Shown: positions 21,401 through 30,900 of the stretch, one piece after another
Layout of the letters: every line of letters begins with the position of its first letter
How positions within the stretch are numbered: position 1 is the first letter of the stretch
Assembly (NCBI GenBank): GCA_023269675.1
Contig: JAHFSX010000027.1
Span: 1 to 64,000 of the forward strand
Source: Verrucomicrobiota bacterium
Lineage (GTDB): Bacteria; Verrucomicrobiota; Kiritimatiellia; RFP12; UBA1067
Length of the DNA stretch: 64,000 nucleotides
Direction of reading: 5' to 3'
The notes under the pieces: model-generated
Told to the model about the DNA's origin: nothing
What the model saw: only the letters and a program-made list of their open reading frames with translations
Databases searched by the model: none
Program-made: the position numbers and the translations under genes

Positions 21401-23510
21401 CGGCTTCTTCATGGAGGCGCGCTCGGGGAATTTGGCGTTTTACGACGTGTACCGGAACCTGATGCCGATCACCAGCGACGCCATGTTCGGGGCCGCTTCG
21501 CACATTGGCGGCGACGGCGGGGATGAGATGCTCAAGCGGCTCAACCCGGTGGCGGCGCGCCGCTTCAAGCCGCTGGCGCTGTGGCAGGCCAACGTGCGGC
21601 TGGACGACGCGGGCACGGCGACCGTGCCGTTCGACATTCCCGAGTTCGCGGGCGAGCTGCGGCTGATGGCGGTGGCGTGGAACGCGCAGGCGGTGGGCTC
21701 GGCCTCCGCGCCCGTCAAGATCAAGCGCCGGCTGGTGGTGCAGCCCGACCTGCCGCGCTTCCTCGCGCCGGGCGACCGGGCGTTCGTCCAGCTGGCGCTG
21801 CACAACGAGAGCGGCGAAGCCTGCGCGGCGCGCGTGTCGCTGCGGACGCAAGGGCCGGTAACGTGCGATGCGGCCGTCACGGAGGTGCCCTTGAAGGCCG
21901 GCGAATCGGTCACCGTGCCGCTGGCGGTCAGCGCGCGCGAACAGGCGGGGACGGCGCAGGTGTTCGTGCGGGTCGAGGGCGCGGGCGAGGTTTACGAAGA
22001 GCCGATCGAACTGGCGGTGCGCCCGGCCTCGGCCCTGCGCGTGACCGCGGAGTACGGCGTGGTGCGGCCCGGCGAGGAGCGGTCGTACGCGCCGCCGCAG
22101 GGGGTGATGGAGGAGAGCTTCAGCCAGACCTTTTCCTGCTCGTCGCAGTCTTCGGTCAATTTGCTCGGCGCGCTGGATTATGTGGTGAGCTATCCCTACG
22201 GCTGTCTGGAGCAGACGGTCTCCTCGGCCCTGCCGCTGTTGGCGCTGGGCGAACTGGCCGGACGGCTGCCGGCGCGGGAGAGCACGCTCGCGCAGGAGTC
22301 GCCTGACCGCATCAACGCCGCGATCCTGCGGGTGCTCGCCATGCAGCGCTGGGACGGCTTCGCGATGTGGCCGGACGTCTGGGAAAGCAACCCGCAGGCG
22401 ACCGTGTACGCGGCGTTCTTTCTGGTGCAGGCGTCCCAGGCCGGCTACGCGCTGCCTAAAGAGGTCCTTCCCGAAGTGCTCAAGGGGCTGCGCACGCGGC
22501 TGCCCGACGGAGACGGCGCGTCGCGCGCATACGTCTGTCACGTCCTGGCGCTGGCGGGGCAGCCTGAACACGCGTGGATGCTGCGCCTGTACGAAGAGGT
22601 TGAATCGATGAAACGGGAAGACCGGTTCCATTTGGCGCGCGCGCTGATCCGTTCCGGCGAGGTCGATAAGGGCCGCGAACTGCTGACGCAGACGCAGTCG
22701 GTCAAGGGGCTGCGCGAGGCGGCCTTCGCGCTGCTCGCCTGGCTGGAGCTGGACCCCAAGAATCCCTTTGTGGCGGTGTGCTGTCGGGAGATCGAGCAGG
22801 CCCGCCGCGACGAAGGGCGCTGGGGCTCCACGCAGGACAACGCGCTGGCGCTGTTGGCTCTGGGCGAGGTCGCGCGGCAGACGCCGGAAGAGCCCAAGCT
22901 TTTCGAGCCGACCCTGCTGTGGGCGGATCAGACGCGGAGCGCGGCGGCCACCAACGCGTACACGTGGCTGCCGGGCAAGGAGGCTGACCGGGGCGCGGTG
23001 CGGCTGCGCAACAAGGGGCCTGGCCCGATGTACGTGGCGCGGCGCGTGTCCTGCGTGCCGCTCGCCGCGAACGAGCCGGCGGCCGACGCGGGGCTGGCTG
23101 TCCGGCGCGAGTGGCTCGATCGGCAGGGCGTGCCGGTTGATCCTGTGACGCTGCGGCGCGGCGACGTGGTGGTCGTGCGGCTGACGCTCGATCCGCTGGC
23201 TCAGGAGTGCAAGGACGTGGTGGTCGAGGACCTGCTGCCCGCGTGCCTGGAGATCGAGAACGCGCAGCTGGCGACCACCGGCGGGTTGCAGTGGATCAAG
23301 GATGACGAGGCCGAGTGGGTGCTGCACCGCGAGGTGCGCGATGACCGGCTGCTGCTCTTCGGCAAGGCCATTTCCGGAAAGGCGTGCTTCCATTACGCGG
23401 CGCGGGTGGTGAGCCCTGGCGTCTTTGTCGTGCCGCAGGTCTCCGCCTCGGCGATGTATGATCCCGCGACGTTCAGCCGCCATGGCCTCGGCCGCGTGAC
23501 GGTGAAGTGA
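18411..23510 (+). CDS. Alpha-2-macroglobulin family protein
   Basis: 1699 aa; bait-region style, thioester motif YPYGCLEQT; directly upstream of pbpC, a classical bacterial A2M-pbpC pairing. Confidence 0.92.
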   Translation: MKSLQLDRSLFFALAFLVVNAGGWWWVKSGDHGQRTEHRGQRAEDGEPAPVLKPLAVVSLEQVALSPERLQTLAFTFTGPVDWPSFADRLKLTADSQPVAWRFVGKNRGNACQVQTQGAVRADRVTVRIEAGVKPGSPDFAALDVPVAQTVPVVPEFLFAKLAAETPAFGQPVVTARFTQMADARGASSSIVCSPPVPYTLAPDQWGNGLRLTGPFAIGTAYTFTFKSGLRSRFGHRLEKEVRRTVLIRHRDPSLSIPVEGRYLAPEGELTVPVLAVNVTNVVSSLARVLPQNLVQYAMREAGLYSGWWRTEASELSQELTLRAEVRTNVVTAARDQEQRLMLRLREYGQAPLRGVYVLSVSAPDVRERSRLVCVTDIGLSARRDEAAVTVWATGLRTGLPLPDLGVDLYGRNNQLLAHGTSDAQGLVRLDRRAEDAEPFLVLAQTADGRDMAALPLTGGNEVDLQNAAARDYLAPEACEAFLMSDRDIYRHGEHVFVQALLRKRDGRPPAPFPVVLHVIKPDGRTFKTYPLMPDALGAAMTQVTLPEYLPSGTYDFEVRLPGDGAVLGRHSVMLEAFVPPQIRVKLLELPASVRVGAELSFKIFAEHLFGKPAGGLDAEAGLIFSESGFKPAEWQGYRFGDAEKSLSMSRKDLPRQTLAADGTGTFALKVAVDGLPPAQVKAVVQALVTETSGRDIAAQATVIIDPYPFYIGLKTGDERVIRAGTPRTIALAAVNPDGSRRLEKTPLEVRIERVDWVSSLRKDPSGSYQWESERVKSPVSEAKAEAGPEDTAYTFSVADTGDYLVTFTDPVSRASTSWAFAAGEEGQAAGNWDRTAPDRIELVFDKPDYRPGQTARLQLRAPFAGQAWVSLHNARILENRVVAFTNNTATLAWAVTEAFAPNVEVAVSLVRPAVAESVWSAHRASGEAVLRVMPPERKLTVKVAAGAEVWRPKSTLPVRVSVTDAAGQPARGAALAVLAVDEGVCLLTDYRTPDPYGFFMEARSGNLAFYDVYRNLMPITSDAMFGAASHIGGDGGDEMLKRLNPVAARRFKPLALWQANVRLDDAGTATVPFDIPEFAGELRLMAVAWNAQAVGSASAPVKIKRRLVVQPDLPRFLAPGDRAFVQLALHNESGEACAARVSLRTQGPVTCDAAVTEVPLKAGESVTVPLAVSAREQAGTAQVFVRVEGAGEVYEEPIELAVRPASALRVTAEYGVVRPGEERSYAPPQGVMEESFSQTFSCSSQSSVNLLGALDYVVSYPYGCLEQTVSSALPLLALGELAGRLPARESTLAQESPDRINAAILRVLAMQRWDGFAMWPDVWESNPQATVYAAFFLVQASQAGYALPKEVLPEVLKGLRTRLPDGDGASRAYVCHVLALAGQPEHAWMLRLYEEVESMKREDRFHLARALIRSGEVDKGRELLTQTQSVKGLREAAFALLAWLELDPKNPFVAVCCREIEQARRDEGRWGSTQDNALALLALGEVARQTPEEPKLFEPTLLWADQTRSAAATNAYTWLPGKEADRGAVRLRNKGPGPMYVARRVSCVPLAANEPAADAGLAVRREWLDRQGVPVDPVTLRRGDVVVVRLTLDPLAQECKDVVVEDLLPACLEIENAQLATTGGLQWIKDDEAEWVLHREVRDDRLLLFGKAISGKACFHYAARVVSPGVFVVPQVSASAMYDPATFSRHGLGRVTVK

Positions 23511-23681
23511 ACGACAAGCCCGCCGCCTGCGGAGCGGGAACAAACGAGAGGGTAACTTTTTTAACGATTAAGATTACGATTACGAAGGTTGCCGATCCCT
23601 CTTAAGCCTAATCTTGCTCTTGATCGTAATCCGTTTGAAGTTATCGACAAGCTGAATTTGACGGGGAGTGTCGCTTTTGCA

Positions 23682-23747
23682 TGGAGGGCGAGACTTTGTC
23701 GAGCTGCAGGGCGGTGCGCAACGGCTCGCGGGGACGCTCGCCCTCCA
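23682..23747. repeat. Dispersed repeat, copy 1, with inverted termini upstream of pbpC
   Basis: TGGAGGGCGAG (23682-23692) and CTCGCCCTCCA (23737-23747). Confidence 0.75.
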
Positions 23748-23779
23748 GTTGCGGTCAAGTGCGTGCAGGAAACCTCAAT

Positions 23780-26083
23780 GTGAAACAGGGATGGCAAAAA
23801 CGGTTCTTTAAGACGCTCCTGTGGCTGGTGGCCGCCGGCGCGTGCTTAGCCGTCGTCCTGTGGATCGGGTGTCCGCCGCCGTTGGCGGACGCGGCGCGCT
23901 ATCCGGCGGGGGTGATCCTGCGCGACCGCGCGGGACAGGTGCTGCGCGTGGGACTCGGCCCTGGCGATGCGGATTGCCGTCCGCATTATCGCGCCTCTTT
24001 CGACGACTGGATCGTGCAGGCGGTGATCGCCGCGGAGGACAAACGCTTCGCCTCGCACGCGGGCGTCGACTTCGGGGCGCTGGCGCGCGCGGCATGGCAG
24101 AATCTCTCGTCGCGCCGCCGCATCTCGGGCGCGTCCACCCTCACCATGCAGACGGTCCGGCTGATCCGACCGCACCGCCGCACGTGGCCGTGGAAAGTGG
24201 TGGAGTCGGTGCAGGCGCTGCGGCTGGAGCGCGCTTGGTCGAAAGAGGAGATCCTGAGCCAATACCTCAACCGCGCGCCCTTTGGCTCGAATCTCGTGGG
24301 CGTCGAGGCCGCCGCGTGGGGCTGGTTCGGCAAGTCGCCACGCCAGCTCAACCTGTCCGAAGCCGCGCTGCTGGCCGGGCTGCTCCAGTCGCCCACGCGC
24401 TTCCGTCCCGACCGCTACCCGGCGGCTGCCCAAAAACGCCGCGTCTACGTGCTGGAGCGGATGGAGCAGCTGGGGATGATCGGTCAGCGGGCGCGCGAAG
24501 CGGCCGCCCATGAGCCGCTGGTCTTGCGCCGCGCGCCGCGGCCCTTCCTAGAACCGTATTTCTGCGACTGGGTGCAGAAGGCCACGTGCGTCGAGTCGGG
24601 CGACCACACGACCACGCTTGACCCCGTGCTGCAGGACGCGGTGAAAGGCCGCGTCGCGCGCCAAGCCGAGGCACACGGGGTCGATGCCGCCGCCGTGGTG
24701 CTGGAGGTCAAGACCGGCGCGGTGCGCGCGATGGCCTGTTCCGGCGACTACTTCGCCAAGCCCGACGGCCAGGTCAACACGGCGGCCATGCCGCGGCCGG
24801 CGGGGTCGACCCTGAAACCGTTCGCCTACGCGCTGGCCATGGACCGCGGCCTGCTCACGCCCGGCTGGGTGCTGGCCGACGTGCCGCGCCGCTTCGGCAA
24901 CGACGCGCCGCTCGATTTTTCGGGTTCGTTCATGGGACTCGTGACCGCGCGCGAGGCGCTGGTGCTCTCGCTCAACCTTCCTGCGATCGAAGTGGAGGAG
25001 CGTGTGGGCCAGCCGCTCTTCTACGCGACCTTGCGGCAGCTCGGGCTGGACGCTCTCGACCGGCCCGCGGCACATTACGGCCTGGGGCTGGTGCTGGGCA
25101 ACGGGTCGGTCCGCCTGATCGAGCTGGCGAACGCCTACGCCTGTCTGGCGCGGGGCGGCGAGCGGCGGCCTTGGTGCTGCTTCGCGGAACCGGGCGGCGG
25201 CTGGCGGGGACGCTCGCCCTCCAGGCGCGGCCCAGCGGCCGGTATCGTGATGGAGGGCGAGACTCGGTCGAGCCGCGGGTCCGCGCCTTCCGGGACGCGC
25301 GTTTTTTCCGAGGGGGCGAGCTGGCTGGTGGCGGAGATGCTGAGCGGCGGCGAACGGGCGCAGGATGCGGTGGGACACAGCGCGGAGGTCGGGCTGCCGC
25401 GCTTCGCGTGGAAAACCGGCACGTCGTCCGGCTTCCGCGACGCTTGGACCGTGGCGTGGAACCCTGATTACGTGGTGGCGGTGTGGTGCGGTTTCAAGGG
25501 CGGCCAGCGCGGGCCCGCGTCGCTGGTCGGCAAGAAGATCGCCGCGCCCGTGGCATGGGAGATCATCCGCCACCTTTACCCCGCCGGCGGCGCGCCTTGG
25601 TACGCGCGGCCGGCGGCGGTGGTCGAGCGCGACGTGTGCGCGCTTTCGGGTCGGGTCGCGGGACCGCTCTGCGAACGTCGGCTGCTCGACCTGTCGCTGA
25701 GCCAGTGCTCCTCGTGCGGGATCTGTCCCGTGCATGCGCGCGACGTCTCTGGGGCGCTTCAGGCGCGCTGGCCGCCGGAGGTCGCGGCGTTTCTGGAGGC
25801 GCGTGCGCGCGGCACCGCACCGGCGGGCGGCGGGCTGCGGATCGCGTCGCCGGCGGACGGAACGGTGGTCCGGCTCGTCGACGGCCTGGCCTCGCAGCAG
25901 ATCGTCTTTAAGGTGTCGGGCGCGGCGGGCAGCTCGCCGCTTTACTGGTTCCGTAACGATGTGCTGGAGCATACGGGAACGGCCGGCGCGCCCTTCTTCT
26001 GGAAGCCGGAGCGGGGGACGCACAGCTTCGTATGTTCCGACGTCAACGGTGCGACCGCCTCTGTGACGGTCCGCGTGGAGTGA
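23780..26083 (+). CDS. pbpC: Penicillin-binding protein 1C
   Basis: GT51 motif EDKRFASHAGVD, transpeptidase GSTLKPFAYALAMDRG and KTGTSSGFRDAW, C-terminal BiPBP_C-like domain; GTG start at 23780 preferred over ATG 23681, which lies inside a repeat. Confidence 0.93.
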   Translation: MKQGWQKRFFKTLLWLVAAGACLAVVLWIGCPPPLADAARYPAGVILRDRAGQVLRVGLGPGDADCRPHYRASFDDWIVQAVIAAEDKRFASHAGVDFGALARAAWQNLSSRRRISGASTLTMQTVRLIRPHRRTWPWKVVESVQALRLERAWSKEEILSQYLNRAPFGSNLVGVEAAAWGWFGKSPRQLNLSEAALLAGLLQSPTRFRPDRYPAAAQKRRVYVLERMEQLGMIGQRAREAAAHEPLVLRRAPRPFLEPYFCDWVQKATCVESGDHTTTLDPVLQDAVKGRVARQAEAHGVDAAAVVLEVKTGAVRAMACSGDYFAKPDGQVNTAAMPRPAGSTLKPFAYALAMDRGLLTPGWVLADVPRRFGNDAPLDFSGSFMGLVTAREALVLSLNLPAIEVEERVGQPLFYATLRQLGLDALDRPAAHYGLGLVLGNGSVRLIELANAYACLARGGERRPWCCFAEPGGGWRGRSPSRRGPAAGIVMEGETRSSRGSAPSGTRVFSEGASWLVAEMLSGGERAQDAVGHSAEVGLPRFAWKTGTSSGFRDAWTVAWNPDYVVAVWCGFKGGQRGPASLVGKKIAAPVAWEIIRHLYPAGGAPWYARPAAVVERDVCALSGRVAGPLCERRLLDLSLSQCSSCGICPVHARDVSGALQARWPPEVAAFLEARARGTAPAGGGLRIASPADGTVVRLVDGLASQQIVFKVSGAAGSSPLYWFRNDVLEHTGTAGAPFFWKPERGTHSFVCSDVNGATASVTVRVE
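25205..25280. repeat. Dispersed repeat, copy 2, inside the pbpC coding sequence
   Basis: GCGGGGACGCTCGCCCTCCAG and TGGAGGGCGAGACT..GTCGAGC shared with copy 1, arms in opposite order. Confidence 0.75.
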
Positions 26084-26124
26084 GCGGGGCCTGACCGTAT
26101 TCTCCTGATCCGCCGGCTGCACAC

Positions 26125-27834
26125 TCATTTGTCACCGCGATTGTCGAGTTTCTTGGAATAGTTGTCCCAGATCTTGGCGAGGTCGCGGAAGTCGTCGTCT
26201 GTCAGTCTCCCGTGCAGGCTGTAGAGGTCGGGCACGCCCAAGCCCGGGGCGCGGCGCAGGTAGTCGAGCGTCTCCTGGCGTGATGAGGAGCCTTCGTCGT
26301 CGGTGTCGACGCTGATGCCCGGAAAGGCGGTCTTGAAGAGCTTGGCCCGGAACTCGCGGACTTCCCACAGGGAGCGCAGCTGGCCGTTGTAGTCGTGCAG
26401 CCGGCACTGGTCGGTGACCTCGGCGAAATAGGGGTGGGCGCAGCTGGTGTTGATGAGGCAATCGGGCTTGACCGCCTTGGCCGAGTCGTGGAGCAGGGTC
26501 ATCAAACGCTTCAGCAGCTCGATGCCGTAGACCCCGCGCTCGCGGGTGGCCAGGTTCCTGCCCAAGGGCATGCAGTTGGCGAAGTCGATCTTGAAGCCGT
26601 CGCAGTTGAAGCAGCCCGGCTCGGACGAGAGCAGGCGGCGCATCGTCTCCTGAACGCGGCGGCGGTAGGCGGGCGAGGTCGGGTCGGCGCCGTAGGGCGT
26701 GCAGAGGCAGTGGACGCACTCCTCGGAGCGGAGCCCCTCATTGTCCCATGATTTCATCCAGAGCACCACGCGCCGCCCCTTGGCGTGCTCGCTGTCGGTG
26801 AAGGCCCGCAGGTCGGGCCATTTGGCGGGGTCGGGCAGCATCTCGCCGTATTGGCCCTGCCATTTGTCATCGACGATGATGGCGGAGGGCTTCAGCCCCA
26901 GCTCGTCGAGACGTTTGGACATCGCGGTGTAGGCCTTCTGGTTGGCGCCAGCGTAGACATTGCCCGGGCTCAGATGGCCCTGCTCGCCCCAGCCGCAGAA
27001 GAAGGGGCCGAGCCACCAGCGGGGAACCGCGCCGCGCTCGGCCCGGCGGCAGCCGCCGGACTGGTAGAGCCATTCGGCATGGGCGGACAGGGCGGCGAAC
27101 TCGTCGGTCCCGGCCGTGAAGGTCAGCGCCGGCAATGCATATTCGCCGTCCGCCTCCGTGTACCCGAGAAAATCAGTGGAGAAAAGGCCGTCCTTGAAGT
27201 CCGCGAACTCGCAGCGGAAGTGGTCGAGGTTGTACGCGCCGGGCAGGGGGGCCAATCCGATGGCGCAACTGCCGGGAATCTTGCCGGCGAAAGGAAAGGC
27301 CAGCAGGGGAGGGGTCATGTAGCCCAGTTCGATGCTGCCGCTCTCCATCGTGTTGCGCCACTGCGGCACGGCCTGCGCGCCGCCCAGCGCGACGGGAAGC
27401 AGATAACGCGACACCTCGTAGCCGAGGCGCGCCCCGCCCTTGTCGGCCTGCGGGAAGAAGCGGAGCGTGCCCAGTTTCCCGTGCCCCTGAACAGTGACGC
27501 GAAGGACCGCCGCCGTCCCTTCGACGGACAGCGCGTACTCCTTTTTCTCCCAGTTCGAACTGCGGACCGTCCACACGCAGCGGTCTCCCTCGGCCCGGAA
27601 GGCGGGCGCGAACAGGTCCCGGTCGCGCTGACCCTCGAGGTCCACCGCCACCCGGGCCGGCAGTTCGAACAGGGAGCGGCCCTCCAGCGACACCTTGATC
27701 GCCTGGGCCGTGGCCTCGAGCCGCATCTTGCCGACCGTGAAGGTCGACCTGACGCCATCTTGGGCGGCAAGTGTATAGGCCGACAGCGCGACCGCCAGCC
27801 CCGTCCGTCCGATCTGTCCGATCCGCGTTCTCAT
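26125..27834 (-). CDS. Alpha-galactosidase-like glycoside hydrolase (GH27/GH36 clan-type)
   Basis: Signal peptide MRTRIGQIGRTGLAVALSAYTLAAQ; VDDKWQGQYG, KGRRVVLWMKSW, FNCDGFKIDFANC, ISVDTDDEGS. Confidence 0.72.
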   Translation of the reverse strand: MRTRIGQIGRTGLAVALSAYTLAAQDGVRSTFTVGKMRLEATAQAIKVSLEGRSLFELPARVAVDLEGQRDRDLFAPAFRAEGDRCVWTVRSSNWEKKEYALSVEGTAAVLRVTVQGHGKLGTLRFFPQADKGGARLGYEVSRYLLPVALGGAQAVPQWRNTMESGSIELGYMTPPLLAFPFAGKIPGSCAIGLAPLPGAYNLDHFRCEFADFKDGLFSTDFLGYTEADGEYALPALTFTAGTDEFAALSAHAEWLYQSGGCRRAERGAVPRWWLGPFFCGWGEQGHLSPGNVYAGANQKAYTAMSKRLDELGLKPSAIIVDDKWQGQYGEMLPDPAKWPDLRAFTDSEHAKGRRVVLWMKSWDNEGLRSEECVHCLCTPYGADPTSPAYRRRVQETMRRLLSSEPGCFNCDGFKIDFANCMPLGRNLATRERGVYGIELLKRLMTLLHDSAKAVKPDCLINTSCAHPYFAEVTDQCRLHDYNGQLRSLWEVREFRAKLFKTAFPGISVDTDDEGSSSRQETLDYLRRAPGLGVPDLYSLHGRLTDDDFRDLAKIWDNYSKKLDNRGDK

Positions 27835-27967
27835 ATTTTGCCCTTTCGCCCTTCCCGGCACGCCGCCGCGCGCGGGGCGGGACCGGTCTTCGTCAGTTCC
27901 TTCTTCCCGGCGGCCTCGCCCGCATCGCGGTCCCACCGCGATTCTGAATCCCCAAACGGTGCGGATT

Positions 27968-30900
27968 TCATTTCTGAGCAAAGATCCGAACGTTGTCGAT
28001 TTCAATGTCGGCAAAGCCCGAGAAGAACGAGAAGGTGTCCAAGTTCGGCAGCCAACTCTTGTCGGTGTATTCCAGCGCCACCTGTCCGTCGACAACCAGG
28101 GTCGCTTTCGGCGGCGCGAACTGCGCCACCACACGGTGCCACGTGCCGAGCTCCAGCCGCAGGCCGGGATTGCGCAAGGCTACCTCTTCGGTGTCGCGCC
28201 ACACATGGTCGGACATCTGGTTGTGCCACCCCAGACAGAGCAGGTACCCCGAACCGCGGGGCGTTCCCCACAGGCTCCGGCCGGCCGCCTCGTTCGCAGG
28301 GGTGAGCGTGGCAGCCGTCAAGGCGCCGCCGCTTCCCCACTTGCCGGCTTTGACATCGTATTCCACCCGCAGCGGCAGCGCCAGTTTGCGGGCATACGCG
28401 CAGTAGGAGAAGAAGCCTTTCGCCGCGATCACGCCGTCAGAGAGTCGGTAGGGGCTTTCCATCCAGTTGGCGGCACCGCTGAAAACCCAGTCGGTCCCCA
28501 AGCGGGGCCGGTTGAAATCGTCCGCGTAGATCAGCTTCCAGTCCACACCGCCGGCGAAAGGCAGCGTCGCGCCTTCGGGGATGGGCGCCGGCGGCCTCGG
28601 GTTCAACTCGGGCACGCCCGCGAGCTGCTCCGGCGGCAGCACCTGCACGTCGCCGGGTTCGACGCCGTCCGCGACCGACAGGCTCGCGCCGGCCCCCCAG
28701 CCCTCGCCGGCGTTGGCGACCTTCAGCAGGAAGATGTTGTCGCCTGGTTTCAGCGTGCTCGAGACTTGCCGGGAACGCGGCAGCAGCAGGGGCTCGCCGT
28801 TCAGCGTCAGCATGCCGGGGCCCACTTGGCAGACCAGCCCGAAGGGGACGGCCTTCTTCGCCCGCAGCACCACCAGCGCGAAGGCCGAGGCGGAACGCTG
28901 CGGCCCGAAGAGCTTGACGAAGTCCAGCTTCTGCGTGTTGACCGGCTCCCAGCCTCGCGGGCCCGCCAGGGTGTCGTAACGCGCCGCCAAATCCAGGCGG
29001 CGCTCGGGCCCGCGGACCGCCTTGTCGAGCTTGCCCTTGTCGTCGTTGGGGAAAGGTCCGCAAACCAGCCACCGCGTGATGGGCAGTCCCGCGCCGGGGT
29101 TGCCGACAGCGAGATCGCCGGTGCCCGACAGCGTCCAGCCTTCGCCCGCGGCGGTCCACTTGAGCGGCGCGCGGAAGGCGGTCGAGGCGCCGGGCTCGAG
29201 CGTCACCGGCAGGTCATGGCCCCAGGCTTTTCCGGGGGTGAGCGCCGCCTCGAGCGCGCCGATGCGGTATTTCAGGTGTTCCGCGAAAACGAGGGAGAGC
29301 CTGAAGGGCGGCGCATAGGTCTGGGGATCGACGTCCAGCCATTGCTTGAGCGTCCCGCCGACGCCGTCCGCGAGCGGCTTCGTGTTGTTGCACTGGGTTC
29401 TGAGGCCGGACACAAACAGCGCGTTCAGCAGCGCCTGCGGGTAGGCGCCGTTGCCGGGCGAGGCGGCCGCGAGCTTGGCCAGACCGGCGGCGCAGGCGCG
29501 GACGTCCTCTTCCAGCCCCGGCGCTTCCAGCGGTTTCACGGCCAGCCCTTTTAACCGGGCGACGGTGGCGGCGCAGCTTTCGGGGAGCGGCTCGCGCAGC
29601 GCAGACAGCCCGGCCAGCAGGCGTTCGGCGGGGTTGATGACCGGCTTGCCGCGGATCGGCTCAACCACCCGCTCGAAACGGTTGTTGCGGAGAACCGTCG
29701 CATCGGCGCCCACCGCGATCCCCACGTCGGTGTCGCTGATGACGTTCCCCTCGACGAGCGCGTTTCTGCCGCGCGCCACATTGATCAGCGCATTGTTGTC
29801 CAGCGTGTTGCCGCGGAATACGGTGCAGCGCCCGCCGCCGCTCACCATGCCGAGGTGGGCGTCGCGGTCGAAGCCCGCGCTCTCGGGCCCGCGGTAGTTG
29901 CTGCCGGCCCGGATCTCGTTGGCGAGGCACTGCATGCGCCAAGCCGGCTCGTCACGGTGTGTGGACATCTGTATCCCGCCGATGCGGGTGAAGGTGTTGC
30001 CGGCCATGATCCATTCGGTTCCGGCGGCGTAGCTCTGCACGATCGTCGCGTCGTGAAAATCATTGGCGACCAGGATATTCCGGTCGAAATTGTGGACGCA
30101 GAAGAAGATCAGCGAGCCGCCGTCCGGCTCGACCGTCCACGGCCGGTCCAGTTCGCATTTGAGCGCGTCATGGGAGACGACCCAGCGGTACTGCCCCGCG
30201 CCTTTGCCCTTCATGACGTAGAGGCAGGGCGGATGCCCCGGGGTTTTCTCGTGCCACCAGTTCATGAAGCCGTTCCAGCGCGGCTGTTTCTTGGCGTCCT
30301 CCTCGTCCAAGGCCATGCGCACGCCGTCGAGCGCGGCGACCTTGACCACGGTGTGACCGCCGCCGTCGGTGGTGAACACCTCGCCGTCGTGCCGCGGCGT
30401 CATCCCCATCCGGTTGCGGGCATAGTAGAGCTGCTTGCAGTAGACGCCGCCCCCGCGCGCCATCGGCCCGCCGTCCAGCGTGTTGTCCTCGAACACGACC
30501 CGCTGGCCCGCGAGCACGTAGATCGAGTCGCCCGCGAAGAGACGGTTGCCGCGGACCAGCGTGTCCGTGCCGGACACGTGGAGCGGGCCGTAGGAAGAGA
30601 AGATCTCGCAGCCGGTGACCTGGACATTGCTGCCGCCGAGATGGACCGCGTACGGCCCGTCCCCGATGGGCAGGAGGCGCGACGCGATCGCATCCGTGTC
30701 TTGCGCTTCGAAGCGGTTCAGGCGCAGGACGAGGCTGCGCAGGAACACGTTGCCGGCGCCGGGCGTGTCGGCGGCAGCGGAAACGATGCCCGCGCCATGG
30801 TTGGCCGCCAGCATCGTCAGCTCCTCCACGGCGAAGGAGTTGGAGCCTTGGATGAGCGCCGCCAGCGGCTCCTCGCGGTCGCGCCAGTAAAGCAGGCTCA

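Noticed and set aside
20019-23543. 1174-aa minus-strand ORF
   Set aside because: Antisense to the A2M gene, His/Arg/Gln-rich shadow ORF.
23681-23779. N-terminal extension of PBP1C from ATG 23681
   Set aside because: This ATG is inside the dispersed repeat; GTG 23780 has SD-like AGGA upstream and precedes the expected basic-plus-TM N-terminus.
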